Shown here piece after piece: positions 22,655 to 37,144 of a stretch of DNA of 64,000 bases. The DNA is taken from the NCBI RefSeq assembly GCF_051020975.1, contig NC_135032.1, forward strand, positions 2,418,001-2,482,000. Reading direction: 5' to 3'. Both the position numbers and the translations under genes were made by a program. Below the pieces are notes generated by a model. The model did not search any database, was not told the DNA's origin, and was given only the letters and a program-made list of their open reading frames with translations. The first letter of the stretch is position 1. Each line of letters begins with the position of its first letter. The DNA comes from Osmia lignaria lignaria. Lineage: Eukaryota; Arthropoda; Insecta; Hymenoptera; Megachilidae.

Positions 22655-25600
22655 TTGCAGATTTATCTCAAGGGAAGGGGCCTGACGGACATATTTCGAG
22701 ATATTTCTTCTTCTTGTTGTTCTTCTTCTGCACAGCTAAGCTGGAAGTGGCATTTGCGGCTCGCACTAGTGCAGAGTTATCTCAAAGAAAGGGGCCACGG
22801 TGTTTCTGTATCTCTATTATGTTGGTGCGGCTTCGGAACTTTTAAATATCTCGATATATCTCGAAAACTACGCTTCTGATCAAAAAATATCATAGAACAT
22901 AAATTGTAGGAAACATAATTCTCTACAAAAAAGGTCTCTTAGCATTTTGCCATAGCTCGCTTCGTTTCCGAGATATTTGCAGATTTATCTGAAGGGAAAG
23001 GGCCTGACGGACATATTTCGAGATATTTCTTCTTCTTGTTGTTCTTCTTCTGCACAGCTAAGCTGGAAGTGGCATTTGCAGCTCGCAATAGTGCAGAGTT
23101 ATCTCAAAGAAAGGGGCCACTGTGTTTCTGTATCTCTATTATGTTGGTGCGGCTTCGGAACTTTTAAATATCTTGATATATCTCGAGAACTGCGCATCTG
23201 ATCAAAAAATATCATAGAACATAAAAAGTAGGAAACTTAATTCTCTACAAAAAAGGTCTCTTAACATTTTGCCATAGCTCTCTTCGTTTCCGAGATATTT
23301 GCAGATTTATCTGAAGGGAAGGGGCCTAACGGACATATTTCGAGATATTTCTTCTTCTTGTTGTTCTTCTTCTGCACAGCTAAACTGGAAGTGGCATTTC
23401 CAGCTCGCAATAGTGCAGAGTTATCTCAAAGAAAGGAGCCACGGTGTTTCTGTATCTCTATTATGTTGGTGCGGCTTCGGAACTTTTAAATATCTTGATA
23501 TATCTCGAGAACTACGCATCTGATCAAAAAATATCGTAGAACATAAAAAGTAGGAAACTTAATTCTCTACAAATAAAGTCTCTTAACATTTTGCCATAGC
23601 TCGCTTCGTTTCCGAGATATTTGCAGATTTATCTCAAGGGAAGGGGCCTGACGGACATATTTCGAGATATTTCTTCTTCTTGTTGTTCTTCTTCTGCACA
23701 GTAAGCTGGAAGTGGCATTTGCAGCTCGCAATAGTGCAGAGTTATCTCAAAGAAAGGGGCCACGGTGTTTCTGTATCTCTATTATGTTGCTGCGGCTTCG
23801 GAACTTTTAAATATCTTGATATATCTCGAGAACTGCGCATCTGATCAAAAAATATCATAGAACATAAAAAGTAGGAAACTTAATTCTCTACAAAAAAGGT
23901 CTCTTAACATTTTGCCATAGCTCTCTTCGTTTCCGAGATATTTGCAGATTTATCTCAAGGGAAGGGGCCTGACGGACATATTTCGAGATATTTCTTCTTC
24001 TTGTTGTTCTTCTTCTGCACAGCTAAGCTGGAAGTGGCATTTGCGGCTCGCACTAGTGCAGAGTTATCTCAAAGAAAGGGGCCACGGTGTTTCTGTATCT
24101 CTATTATGTTGGTGCGGCTTCGGAACTTTTAAATATCTTGATATATCTCGAGAACTGCGCATCTGATCAAAAAATATCATAGAACATAAAAAGTAGGAAA
24201 CTTAATTCTCTACAAAAAAGGTCTCTTAACATTTTGCCATAGCTCTCTTCGTTTCCGAGATATTTGCAGATTTATCTCAAGGGAAGGGGCCTGACGGACA
24301 TATTTCGAGATATTTCTTCTTCTTGTTGTTCTTCTTCTGCACAGCTAAGCTGGAAGTGGCATTTACAGCTCGCAATAGTGCAAAGTTATCTCAAAGAAAG
24401 GGGCCACGGTGTTTCTGTATCTCTATTATGTTGGTGCGGCTTCGGAACTTTTAAATATCTCGATATATCTCGAAAACTACGCTTCTGATCAAAAAATATC
24501 ATAGAACATAAATTGTAGGAAACTTAATTCTCTACAAAAAAGGTCTCTTAACATTTTGCCATAGCTCTCTTCGTTTCCGAGATATTTGCAGATTTATCTC
24601 AAGGGAAGGGGCCTGACGGACATATTTCGAGATATTTCTTCTTCTTGTTGTTCTTCTTCTGCACAGCTAAGCTGGAAGTGGCATTTGCGGCTCGCACTAG
24701 TGCAGCGTTATCTCAAAGAAAGGGGCCACGGTGTTTCTGTATCTCTATTATGTTGGTGCGGCTTCGGAACTTTTAAATATCTTGATATATCTCGAGAACT
24801 ACGCATCTGATCAAAAAATATGATAGAACATAAAAAGTAGGAAACTTAATTCTCTACAAAAAAGGTCTCTTAACATTTTGCCATAGCTCGCTTCGTTTCC
24901 GACATATTTGCAGATTTATCTCAAGGGAAGGGGCCTGACGGACATATTTCGAGATATTTCTTCTTCTTGTTGTTCTTCTTCTGCACAGCTAAGCTGGAAG
25001 TGGCATTTGCGGCTCGCACTAGTGCAGAGTTATCTCAAAGAAAGGGGCCACGGTGTTTCTGTATCTCTATTATGTTGGTGCGGCTTCGGAACTTTTAAGT
25101 ATCTCGATATATCTCGAAAACTACGCTTCTGATCAAAAAATATCATAGAACATAAATTGTAGGAAACATAATTCTCTACAAAAAAGGTCTCTTAACATTT
25201 TGCCATAGCTCGCTTCGTTTCCGAGATATTTGCAGATATATCTCAAGGGAAGGGGCCTGACGGACATATTTCGAGATATTTCTTCTTCTTGTTGTTCTTC
25301 TTCTGCACAGCTAAGCTGAAAGTGGCATTTACAGCTCGCAATAGTGCAAAGTTATCTCAAAGAAAGGGGCCACGGTGTTTCTGTATCTCTATTATGTTGG
25401 TGCGGCTTCGGAACTTTTAAATATCTCGATATATCTCGAAAACTACGCTTCTGATCAAAAAATATCATAGAACATAAATTGTAGGAAACTTAATTCTCTA
25501 CAAAAAAGGTCTCTTAACATTTTGCCATAGCTCTCTTCGTTTCCGAGATATTTGCAGATTTATCTCAAGGGAAGGGGCCTGACGGACATATTTCGAGATA

Positions 25601-26154
25601 TTTCTTCTTCTTGTTGTTCTTCTTCTGCACAGCTAAGCTGGAAGTGGCATTTGCAGCTCGCAATAGTGCAGAGTTATCTCAAAGAAAGGGGCCACGGTGT
25701 TTCTGTATCTCTATTATGTTGGTGCGGCTTCGGAACTTTTAAATATCTTGATATATCTCGAGAACTACGCATCTGATCAAAAAATATCATAGAACATAAA
25801 AAGTAGGAAACTTAATTCTCTACAAAAAAGGTCTCTCAACATTTTGCCATAGCTCGCTTCGTTTCCGAGATATTTGCAGGTTTATCTCAAGGGAAGGGGC
25901 CTAACGGACATATTTCGAGATATTTCTTCTTCTTGTTGTTCTTCTTCTGCACAGCTAAGCTGGAAGTGGCATTTGCGGCTCGCACTAGTGCAGAGTTATC
26001 TCAAAGAAAGGGGCCACGGTGTTTCTGTATCTCTATTATGTTGGTGCGGCTTCGGAACTTTTAAATATCTTGATATATCTCGAGAACTACGCATCTGATC
26101 AAAAAATATCATAGAACATAAAAAGTAGGAAACTTAATTCTCTACAAAAAAGGT
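22655..26154 (+). repeat. 11-unit higher-order repeat, copy 2
   Basis: This repeats 19114-22654 base for base by eye, apart from one substitution. It ends near 26154, where copy 1 reads ctcctaac and agcttgctt while this copy reads ctcttaac and atatctcgct. Near identity over 3.5 kb inside an array whose neighbouring units differ from one another much more points to a recent tandem duplication, or to an assembly duplication. The 321-bp unit 23621-23941 carries the same deletion as 20080-20400. Confidence 0.92.
23621..23941 (+). repeat. 321-bp satellite unit, 1-bp deletion (HOR copy 2)
   Basis: This has the same cagtaagctgg deletion as the 20080 unit, here after 23701, with the same gttgctgcgg and gaactgcgcatc marks. 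It is the partner of 20080-20400 at the 3541-bp period. Confidence 0.9.
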
Positions 26155-26195
26155 CTCTTAACATTTTGCCATATCTCGCTTCGTTTCCGAGATAT

Positions 26196-29100
26196 TTGCA
26201 GATTTATCTCAAGGGAAGGGGCCTAACGGACATATGTCGAGATATTTCTGCTTCTTGTTGTTCTTCTTCTGCACAGCTAAACTGGAAGTGGCATTTCCAG
26301 CTCGCACTAGTGCAGCGTTATCTCAAAGAAAGGGGCCACGGTGTTTCTGTATCTCCATTATGTTGGTGCGGCTTCGGAACTTTTAAATATCTCGATATAT
26401 CTCGAAAACTACGCTTCTGATCAAAAAATATCATAGAACATAAATTGTAGGAAACATAATTCTCTACAAAAAACGTCTCTTAACATTTTGCCATAGCTCG
26501 CTTCGTTTCCGAGATATTTGCAGATTCAGCTCAAAGGAACTGGCCTGACGGACATATTTCGAGATATTTCTTCTTCTTGTTGTTCTTCTTCTGCACAGCT
26601 AAACTGGAAGTGGCATTTCCAGCTCGCAATAGTGCAGAGTTATCTCAAAGAGAGGGGCCACGGTGTTTCTGTATCTCTATTATGTTGGTGCGGCTTCGGA
26701 ACTTTTAAATATCTTGATATATCTCGAGAACTACGCATCTGATCAAAAAATATCATAGAACATAAAAAGTAGGAAACTTAATTCTCTACAAAAAAGGTCT
26801 CTTAACATTTTGCCATAGCTCGCTTCGTTTCCGAGATATTTGCACATTTATCTCAAGGGAAGGGGCCTAACGGACATATTTCGAGATATTTCTTCTTCTT
26901 GTTGTTCTTCTTCTGCACAGCTAAACTGGAAGTGGCATTTCCAGCTCGCAATAGTGCAGAGTTATCTCAAAGAGAGGGGCCACGGTGTTTCTGTATCTCT
27001 ATTATGTTGGTGCGGCTTCGGAACTCTTAAATATCTTGATATATCTCGAGAACTACGCATCTGATCAAAAAATATCATAGAAGATAAAAAGTAGGAAACT
27101 TAATTCTCTACAAAAAAGGTCTCTTAACATTTTGCCATAGCTCGCTTCGTTTCCGAGATATTTGCAGATTTATCTCAAGGGAAGGGGCCTGACGGACATA
27201 TTTCGAGATATTTCTTCTTCTTGTTGTTCTTCTTCTGCACAGCTAAGCTCGAAGTGGCATTTACAGCTCGCAATAGTGCAGAGTTATCTCAAAGAAAGGG
27301 GCCACGGTGTTTCTGTATCTCTATTATGTTGGTGCGGCTTCGGAACTTTTAAATATCTTGATATATCTCGAGAACTACGCATCTGACCAAAAGATATCAT
27401 AGAACATAAAAAGTAGGAAACTTAATTCTCTACAAAAAAGGTCTCTTAACATTTTGCCATAGCTCGCTTCGTTTCCGAGATATTTGCAGATATATCTCAA
27501 GGGAAGGGGCCTGACGGACATATTTCGAGATATTTCTTCTTCTTGTTGTTCTTCTTCTGCACAGCTAAGCTGGAAGTGGCATTTGCAGCTCGCAATAGTG
27601 CAGAGTTATCTCAAAGAAAGGAGCCACGGTGTTTCTGTATCTCTATTATGTTGGTGCGGCTTCGGAACTTTTAAATATCTCGATATATCTCGAAAACTAC
27701 GCTTCTGATCAAAAAATATCATAGAACATAAATTGTAGGAAACATAATTCTCTACAAAAAAGGTCTCTTAACATTTTGCCATAGCTCTCTTCGTTTCCGA
27801 GATATTTGCAGATTTATCTCAAGGGAAGGGGCCTGACGGACATATTTCGAGATATTTCTTCTTCTTGTTGTTCTTCTTCTGCACAGCTAAGCTGGAAGTG
27901 GCATTTGCAGCTCGCAATAGTGCAGAGTTATCTCAAAGAAAGGGGCCACGGTGTTTCTGTATCTCTATTATGTTGGTGCGGCTTCGGAACTTTTCAATAT
28001 CTTGATATATCTCGAGAACTACGCATCTGATCAAAAAATATCATAGAGCATAAAAAGTAGGAAACTTAATTCTCTACAAAAAAGGTCTCTTAACATTTTG
28101 CCATAGCTCGCTTCGTTTCCGAGATATTTGCACATTTATCTCAAGGGAAGGGGCCTAACGGACATATTTCGAGATATTTCTTCTTCTTGTTGTTCTTCTT
28201 CTGCACAGCTAAACTGGAAGTGGCATTTCCAGCTCGCAATAGTGCAGAGTTATCTCAAAGAGAGGGGCCACGGTGTTTCTGTATCTCTATTATGTTGGTG
28301 CGGCTTCGGAACTTTTAAATATCTTGATATATCTCGAGAACTACGCATCTGATCAAAAAATATCATAGAAGATAAAAAGTAGGAAACTTAATTCTCTACA
28401 AAAAAGGTCTCTTAACATTTTGCCATAGCTCGTTTCGTTTCCGAGATATTTGCAGATATATCTCAAGGGAAGGGGCCTGACGGACATATTTCGAGATATT
28501 TCTTCTTCTTGTTGTTCTTCTTCTGCACAGCTAAGCTGGAAGTGGCATTTGCGGCTCGCACTATTGCAGAGTTATCTCAAAGAAAGGGGCCACGGTGTTT
28601 CTGTATCTCTATTATGTTGGTGCGGCTTCGGAACTTTTCAATATCTCGATATATCTCGAAAACTACGCTTCTGATCAAAAAATATCATAGAACATAAATT
28701 GTAGGAAACATAATTCTCTACAAAAAAGGTCTCTTAACATTTTACCATAGCTCGCTTCGTTTCCGAGATATTTGCAGATTTATCTCAAGGGAAGGGGCCT
28801 AACGGACATATTTCGAGATATTTCTTCTTCTTGTTGTTCTTCTTCTGCACAGCTAAGCTGGAAGTGGCATTTGCAGCTCGCAATAGTGCAGAGCTTTCTC
28901 AAAGAAAGGGGCCACGGTGTTTCGGTATCTCTATTATGTTGGTGCGGCTTCGGAACTTTTAAGTATCTTGATATATCTCGAGAACTGCGCATCTGATCAA
29001 AAAATATCATAGAACATAAAAAGTAGGAAACTTAATTCTCTACAAAAAAGGTCTCTTAACATTTTGCCATAGCTCGCTTCGTTTCCGAGATATTTGCAGA

Positions 29101-32100
29101 TTTATCTCAAGGGAAGGGGCCTAACGGACATATTTCGAGATATTTCTGCTTCTTGTTGTTCTTCTTCTGCACAGCTAAGCTGGAAGTGGCATTTGCAGCT
29201 CGCAATAGTGCAGAGTTATCTCAAAGAAAGGGGCCACGGTGTTTCTGTATCTCTATTATGTTGGTGCGGCTTCGGAACTTTTAAATATCTCGATATATCT
29301 CGAAAACTACGCTTCTGATCAAAAAATATCATAGAACATAAATTGTAGGAAACATAATTCTCTACAAAAAAGGTCTCTTAACATTTTGCCATAGCTCTCT
29401 TCGTTTCCGAGATATTTGCAGATTTATCTCAAGGGAAGGGGCCTGACGGACATATTTCGAGATATTTCTTCTTCTTCTTGTTCTTCTTCTGCACAGCTAA
29501 GCTGGAAGTGGCATTTGCAGCTCGCAATAGTGCAGAGTTATCTCAAAGAAAGGGGCCACGGTGTTTCTGTATCTCTATTATGTTGGTGCGGCTTCGGAAC
29601 TTTTAAATATCTTGATATATCTCGAGAACTACGCATCTGATCAAAAAATATCATAGAGCATAAAAAGTAGGAAACTTAATTCTCTACAAAAAAGGTCTCT
29701 TAACATTTTGCCATAGCTCGCTTCGTTTCCGAGATATTTGCACATTTATCTCAAGGGAAGGGGCCTAACGGACATATTTCGAGATATTTCTTCTTCTTGT
29801 TGTTCTTCTTCTGCACAGCTAAACTGGAAGTGGCATTTCCAGCTCGCAATAGTGCAGAGTTATCTCAAAGAGAGGGGCCACGGTGTTTCTGTATCTCTAT
29901 TATGTTGGTGCGGCTTCGGAACTTTTAAATATCTTGATATATCTCGAGAACTACGCATCTGATCAAAAAATATCATAGAAGATAAAAAGTAGGAAACTTA
30001 ATTCTCTACAAAAAAGGTCTCTTAACATTTTGCCATAGCTCGCTTCGTTTCCGAGATATTTGCAGATTTATCTCAAGGGAAGGGGCCTGACGGACATATT
30101 TCGAGACATTTCTTCTTCTTGTTGTTCTTCTTCTGCACAGCTAAGCTGGAAGTGGCATTTACAGCTCGCAATAGTGCAGAGTTATCTCAAAGAAAGGGGC
30201 CACGGTGTTTCTGTATCTTTATTATGTTGGTGCGGCTTCGGAACTTTTAAATATCTTGATATATCTCGAGAACTACGCATCTGATCAAAAGATATCATAG
30301 AACATAAAAAGTAGGAAACTTAATTCTCTACAAAAAATGTCTCTTAACATTTTGCCATAGCTCTCTTCGTTTCCGAGATATTTGCAGATTTATCTCAAGG
30401 GAAGGGGCCTGACGGACATATTTCGAGATATTTCTTCTTCTTGTTGTTCTTCTTCTGCACAGCTAAGCTGGAAGTGGCATTTGCAGCTCGCAATAGTGCA
30501 GAGTTATCTCAAAGAAAGGGGCCACGGTGTTTCTGTATCTCTATTATGTTGGTGCGGCTTCGGAACTTTTAAATATCTTGATATATCTCGAGAACTACGC
30601 ATCTGATCAAAAAATGTCATAGAGCATAAAAAGTAGGAAACTTAATTCTCTACAAAAAAGGTCTCTTAACATTTTGCCATAGCTCGCTTCGTTTCCGAGA
30701 TATTTGCACATTTATCTCAAGGGAAGGGGCCTAACGGACATATTTCGAGATATTTCTTCTTCTTGTTGTTCTTCTTCTGCACAGCTAAACTGGAAGTGGC
30801 ATTTTCAGCTCGCAATAGTGCAGAGTTATCTCAAAGAGAGGGGCCACGGTGTTTCTGTATCTCTATTATGTTGGTGCGGCTTCGGAACTTTTAAATATCT
30901 TGATATATCTCGAGAACTACGCATCTGATCAAAAAATATCATAGAAGATAAAAAGTAGGAAACTTAATTCTCTACAAAAAAGGTCTCTTAACATTTTGCC
31001 ATAGCTCGCTTCGTTTCCGAGATATTTGCAGATTTATCTCAAGGGAAGGGGCCTGACGGACATATTTCGAGATATTTCTTCTTCTTGTTGTTCTTCTTCT
31101 GCACAGCTAAGCTGGAAGTGGCATTTACAGCTCGCAATAGTGCAGAGTTATCTCAAAGAAAGGGGCCACGGTGTTTCTGTATCTCTATTATGTTGGAGCG
31201 GCTTCGGAACTTTTAAATATCTTGATATATCTCGAGAACTACGCATCTGATCAAAAGATATCATAGAACATAAAAAGTAGGAAACTTAATTCTCTACAAA
31301 AAAGGTCTCTTAACATTTTGCCATAGCTCGCTTCGTTTCCGAGATATTTGCAGATATATCTCAAGGGAAGGGGCCTGACGGACATATTTCGAGATATTTC
31401 TTCTTCTTGTTGTTCTTCTTCTGCACAGCTAAGCTGGAAGTGGCATTTGCGGCTCGCACTATTGCAGAGTTATCTCAAAGAAAGGGGCCACGGTGTTTCT
31501 GTATCTCTATTATGTTGGTGCGGCTTCGGAACTTTTCAATATCTCGATATATCCCGAAAACTACGCTTCTGATCAAAAAATATCATAGAACATAAATTGT
31601 AGGAAACATAATTCTCTACAAAAAAGGTCTCTTAACATTTTGCCATAGCTCGCTTCGTTTCCGAGATATTTGCAGATATATCTCAAGGGCAGGGGCCTGA
31701 CGGACATATTTCGAGATATTTCTTCTTCTTGTTGTTCTTCTTCTGCACAGCTAAGCTGGAAGTGGCATTTACAGCTCGCAATAGTGCAGAGTTATCTCAA
31801 AGAAAGGGGCCACGGTGTTTCTGTATCTCTATTATGTTGGTGCGGCTTCGGAACTTTTAAATATCTCGATATATCTCGAAAACTACGCTTCTGATCAAAA
31901 AATATCATAGAACATAAATTGTAGGAAACATAATTCTCTACAAAAAAGGTCTCTTAACATTTTACCATAGCTCGCTTCGTTTCCGAGATATTTGCAGATT
32001 TATCTCAAGGGAAGGGGCCTAACGGACATATTTCGAGATATTTCTTCTTCTTGTTGTTCTTCTTCTGCACAGCTAAGCTGGAAGTGGCATTTGAAGCTCG

Positions 32101-34245
32101 CAATAGTGCAGAGCTTTCTCAAAGAAAGGGGCCACGGTGTTTCGGTATCTCTATTATGTTGGTGCGGCTTCGGAACTTTTAAGTATCTTGATATATCTCG
32201 AGAACTGCGCATCTGATCAAAAAATATCATAGAACATAAAAAGTAGGAAACTTAATTCTCTACAAAAAAGGTCTCTTAACATTTTGCCATAGCTCGCTTC
32301 GTTTCCGAGATATTTGCAGATTTATCTCAAGGGAAGGGGCCTAACGGACATATTTCGAGATATTTCTGCTTCTTGTTGTTCTTCTTCTGCACAGCTAAGC
32401 TGGAAGTGGCATTTGCAGCTCGCAATAGTGCAGAGTTATCTCAAAGAAAGGGGCCACGGTGTTTCTGTATCTCTATTATGTTGGTGCGGCTTCGGAACTT
32501 TTAAATATCTCGATATATCTCGAAAACTACGCTTCTGATCAAAAAATATCATAGAACATAAATTGTAGGAAACATAATTCTCTACAAAAAAGGTCTCTTA
32601 ACATTTTGCCATAGCTCTCTTCGTTTCCGAGATATTTGCAGATTTATCTCAAGGGAAGGGGCCTGACGGACATATTTCGAGATATTTCTTCTTCTTGTTG
32701 TTCTTCTTCTGCACAGCTAAGCTGGAAGTGGCATTTGCAGCTCGCAATAGTGCAGAGTTATCTCAAAGAAAGGGGCCACGGTGTTTCTGTATCTCTATTA
32801 TGTTGGTGCGGCTTCGGAACTTTTAAATATCTTGATATATCTCGAGAACTACGCATCTGATCAAAAAATATCATAGAACATAAATTGTAGGAAACATAAT
32901 TCTCTACAAAAAAGGTCTCTTAACATTTTACCATAGCTCGCTTCGTTTCCGAGATATTTGCAGATTTATCTCAAGGGAAGGGGCCTAACGGACATATTTC
33001 GAGATATTTCTTCTTCTTGTTGTTCTTCTTCTGCACAGCTAAACTGGAAGTGGCATTTCCAGCTCGCAATAGTGCAGAGTTATCTCAAAGAGAGGGGCCA
33101 CGGTGTTTCTGTATCTCTATTATGTTGGTGCGGCTTCGGAACTTTTAAATATCTTGATATATCTCGAGAACTACGCATCTGATCAAAAAATATCATAGAA
33201 CATAAATTGTAGGAAACATAATTCTCTACAAAAAAGGTCTCTTAACATTTTACCATAGCTCGCTTCGTTTCCGAGATATTTGCAGATTTATCTCAAGGGA
33301 AGGGGCCTAACGGACATATTTCGAGATATTTCTTCTTCTTGTTGTTCTTCTTCTGCACAGCTAAGCTGGAAGTGGCATTTGAAGCTCGCAATAGTGCAGA
33401 GCTTTCTCAAAGAAAGGGGCCACGGTGTTTCGGTATCTCTATTATGTTGGTGCGGCTTCGGAACTTTTAAGTATCTTGATATATCTCGAGAACTGCGCAT
33501 CTGATCAAAAAATATCATAGAGCATAAAAAGTAGGAAACTTAATTCTCTACAAAAAAGGTCTCTTAACATTTTGCCATAGCTCGCTTCGTTTCCGAGATA
33601 TTTGCAGATTTATCTCAAGGGAAGGGGCCTAACGGACATATTTCGAGATATTTCTGCTTCTTGTTGTTCTTCTTCTGCACAGCTAAGCTGGAAGTGGCAT
33701 TTGCAGCTCGCAATAGTGCAGAGTTATCTCAAAGAAAGGGGCCACGGTGTTTCTGTATCTCTATTATGTTGGTGCGGCTTCGGAACTTTTCAATATCTCG
33801 ATATATCCCGAAAACTACGCTTCTGATCAAAAAATATCATAGAACATAAATTGTAGGAAACATAATTCTCTACAAAAAAGGTCTCTTAACATTTTGCCAT
33901 ACCTCGCTTCGTCTCCGAGATATTTGCACATATATCTCAAGGGCAGGGGCCTGACGGACATATTTCGAGATATTTCTTCTTCTTGTTGTTCTTCTTCTGC
34001 ACAGCTAAGCTGGAAGTGGCATTTACAGCTCGCAATAGTGCAGAGTTATCTCAAAGAAAGGGGCCACGGTGTTTCTGTATCTCTATTATGTTGGTGCGGC
34101 TTCGGAACTTTTCAATATCTCGATATATCCCGAAAACTACGCTTCTGATCAAAAAATATCATAGAACATAAATTGTAGGAAACATAATTCTCTACAAAAA
34201 AGGTCTCTTAACATTTTGCCATAGCTCGCTTCGTTTCCGAGATAT
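26196..34245 (+). repeat. irregular mosaic with 3-, 4-, 9- and 10-unit spacings
   Basis: Marked units recur but not at one period. The gcacatttatc/ctaaactgg unit occurs at 26840, 28128, 29738 and 30704. The cttttcaatatc variant occurs at 27806, 28450, 31348, 33602 and 33924. The gagctttctc/ttcggtatc unit lies at 28772, 31992 and 33280, each followed by a tttctgcttc unit at 29094, 32314 and 33602. Spacings are 2898 bp (28450 to 31348), 3220 bp (28772 to 31992), 966 bp (29738 to 30704) and 1288 bp (31992 to 33280). The pattern fits repeated unequal exchange that cut and rejoined short runs of units. The 26518 unit carries the gattcagctc head. Confidence 0.78.
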
Positions 34246-34568
34246 TTGCAGATTTATCTCAAGGGAAGGGGCCTGACGGACATATTTCGAGATATTTCTT
34301 CTTCTTGTTGTTCTTCTTCTGCACTGCTAAGCTGGAAGTGGCATTTGCGGCTCGCACTAGTGCACAGTTATCTCAAAGAAAGGGGCCACGGTGTTTCTGT
34401 ATCTCTATTATGTTGGTGCGGCTTCGGAACTTTTAAGTATCTCGATATATCTCGAAAACTACGCTTCTGATCAAAAAATATCATAGAACATAAATTGTAG
34501 GAAACATAATTCTCTACAAAAAACGGTCTCTTAACATTTTGCCATAGCTCGCTTCGTTTCCGAGATAT
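34246..34568 (+). repeat. 323-bp satellite unit, 1-bp insertion
   Basis: Near 34518 the sequence reads acaaaaaacggtctc, one base longer than acaaaaaaggtctc or acaaaaacggtctc elsewhere. It is the only unit longer than 322 bp. It also shows cactgctaag and gtgcacag, the latter a mark of the family that dominates from here to about 54 kb. Confidence 0.88.
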
Positions 34569-37144
34569 TTGCAGATATATCTCAAGGGAAGGGGCCTGAC
34601 GGACATATTTCGAGATATTTCTTCTTCTTGTTGTTCTTCTTCTGCACAGCTAAGCTGGAAGTGGCATTTGCGGCTCGCACTGGTGCACAGTTATCTCAAA
34701 GAAAGGGGCCACGGTGTTTCTGTATCTCTATTATGTTGGTGCGGCTTCGGAACTTTTAAGTATCTCGATATATCTCGAAAACTACGCTTCTGATCAAAAA
34801 ATATCATAGAACATAAATTGTAGGAAACATAATTCTCTACAAAAAATGTCTCTTAACATTTTGCCATAGCTCGCTTCGTTTCCGAGATATTTGCAGATTC
34901 AGCTCAAAGGAACTGGCCTGACGGACATATTTCGAGATATTTCTTCTTCTTGTTGTTCTTCCTCTGCACAGCTAAGCTGGAAGTGGCATTTGCAGCTCGC
35001 AATAGTGCAGAGTTATCTCAAAGAAAGGGGCCACGGTGTTTCTGTATCTCTATTATGATGGTGCGGCTTCGGAACTTTTAAATATCTTGATATATCTCGA
35101 GAACTACGCATCTGATCAAAAAATATCATAGAACATAAAAAGTAGGAAACTTAATTCTCTACAAAAAAGGTTTCTTAACATTTTGCCATAGCTCGCTTCG
35201 TTTCCGAGATATTTGCATATTTATCTCAAGGGAAGGGGCCTGACGGACATATTTCGAGATATTTCTTCTTCTTGTTGTTCTTCTTCTGCACAGCTAAGCT
35301 GGAAGTGGCATTTACAGCTCGCAATAGTGCAGAGTTATCTCAAAGAAAGGGGCCACGGTGTTTCTGTATCTCTATTATGTTGGTGCGGCTTCGGAACTTT
35401 TAAATATCTTGATATATCTCGAGAACTACGTATCTGATCAAAAAATATCATAGAACATGAAAAGTAGGAAACTTAATTCTCTACAAAAAAGGTCTCTTAA
35501 CATTTTGCCATAGCTCTCTTCGTTTCCGAGATATTTGCAGATTTATCTCAAGGGAAGGGGCCTGACGGACATATTTCGAGATATTTCTTCTTCTTGTTGT
35601 TCTTCTTCTGCACAGCTAAGCTGGAAGTGGCATTTGCAGCTCGCAATAGTGCAGAGTTATCTCAAAGAAAGGGGCCACGGTGTTTCTGTATCTCTATTAT
35701 GTTGGTGCGGCTTCGGAACTTTTAAATATCTTGATATATCTCGAGAACTACGCGTCTGATCAAAAAATATCATAGAACATAAAAAGTAGGAAACATAATT
35801 CTCTACAAAAACGGTCTCTTAACATTTTGCCATAGCTCGCTTCGTTTCCGAGATATTTGCAGATATATCTCAAGGGAAGGGGCCTGACGGACATATTTCG
35901 AGATATTTCTTCTTCTTGTTGTTCTTCTTCTGCACAGCTAAGCTGGAAGTGGCATTTGCGGCTCGCACTGGTGCACAGTTATCTCAAAGAAAGGGGCCAC
36001 GGTGTTTCTGTATCTCTATTATGTTGGTGCGGCTTCGGAACTTTTAAGTATCTCGATATATCTCGAAAACTACGCTTCTGATCAAAAAATATCATAGAAC
36101 ATAAATTGTAGGAAACATAATTCTCTACAAAAAACGTCTCTTAACATTTTGCCATAGCTCGCTTCGTTTCCGAGATATTTGCAGATTCAGCTCAAAGGAA
36201 CTGGCCTGACGGACATACTTCGAGATATTTCTTCTTCTTGTTGTTCTTCCTCTGCACAGCTAAGCTGGAAGTGGCATTTGCAGCTCGCAATAGTGCAGAG
36301 TTATCTCAAAGAAAGGGGCCACGGTGTTTCTGTATCTCTATTATGATGGTGCGGCTTCGGAACTTTTAAATATCTTGATATATCTCGAGAACTACGCATC
36401 TGATCAAAAAATATCATAGAACATAAAAAGTAGGAAACTTAATTCTCTACAAAAAAGGTTTCTTAACATTTTGCCATAGCTCGCTTCGTTTCCGAGATAT
36501 TTGCATATTTATCTCAAGGGAAGGGGCCTGACGGACATATTTCGAGATATTTCTTCTTCTTGTTGTTCTTCTTCTGCACAGCTAAGCTGGAAGTGGCATT
36601 TACAGCTCGCAATAGTGCAGAGTTATCTCAAAGAAAGGGGCCACGGTGTTTCTGTATCTCTATTATGTTGGTGCGGCTTCGGAACTTTTAAATATCTTGA
36701 TATATCTCGAGAACTACGTATCTGATCAAAAAATATCATAGAACATGAAAAGTAGGAAACTTAATTCTCTACAAAAAAGGTCTCTTAACATTTTGCCATA
36801 GCTCTCTTCGTTTCCGAGATATTTGCAGATTTATCTCAAGGGAAGGGGCCTGACGGACATATTTCGAGATATTTCTTCTTCTTGTTGTTCTTCTTCTGCA
36901 CAGCTAAGCTGGAAGTGGCATTTGCAGCTCGCAATAGTGCAGAGTTATCTCAAAGAAAGGGGCCACGGTGTTTCTGTATCTCTATTATGTTGGTGCGGCT
37001 TCGGAACTTTTAAATATCTTGATATATCTCGAGAACTACGCGTCTGATCAAAAAATATCATAGAACATAAAAAGTAGGAAACATAATTCTCTACAAAAAC
37101 GGTCTCTTAACATTTTGCCATAGCTCGCTTCGTTTCCGAGATAT
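34569..37144 (+). repeat. two copies of a 4-unit higher-order repeat (1288 bp)
   Basis: The order is: unit with gcactggtgcac and type B tail; unit with gattcagctc head and attatgatgg; unit with gcatatttatc head, gtatctg and acatgaaaag; unit with gcgtctg and acaaaaacgg. Copy 1 is 34569-35856 and copy 2 is 35857-37144. By eye two bases differ: aaaaaatgtc against aaaaaacgtc, and acatatttcg against acatacttcg. This four-unit set is the basic building block of 34.5-51.5 kb. Confidence 0.88.
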
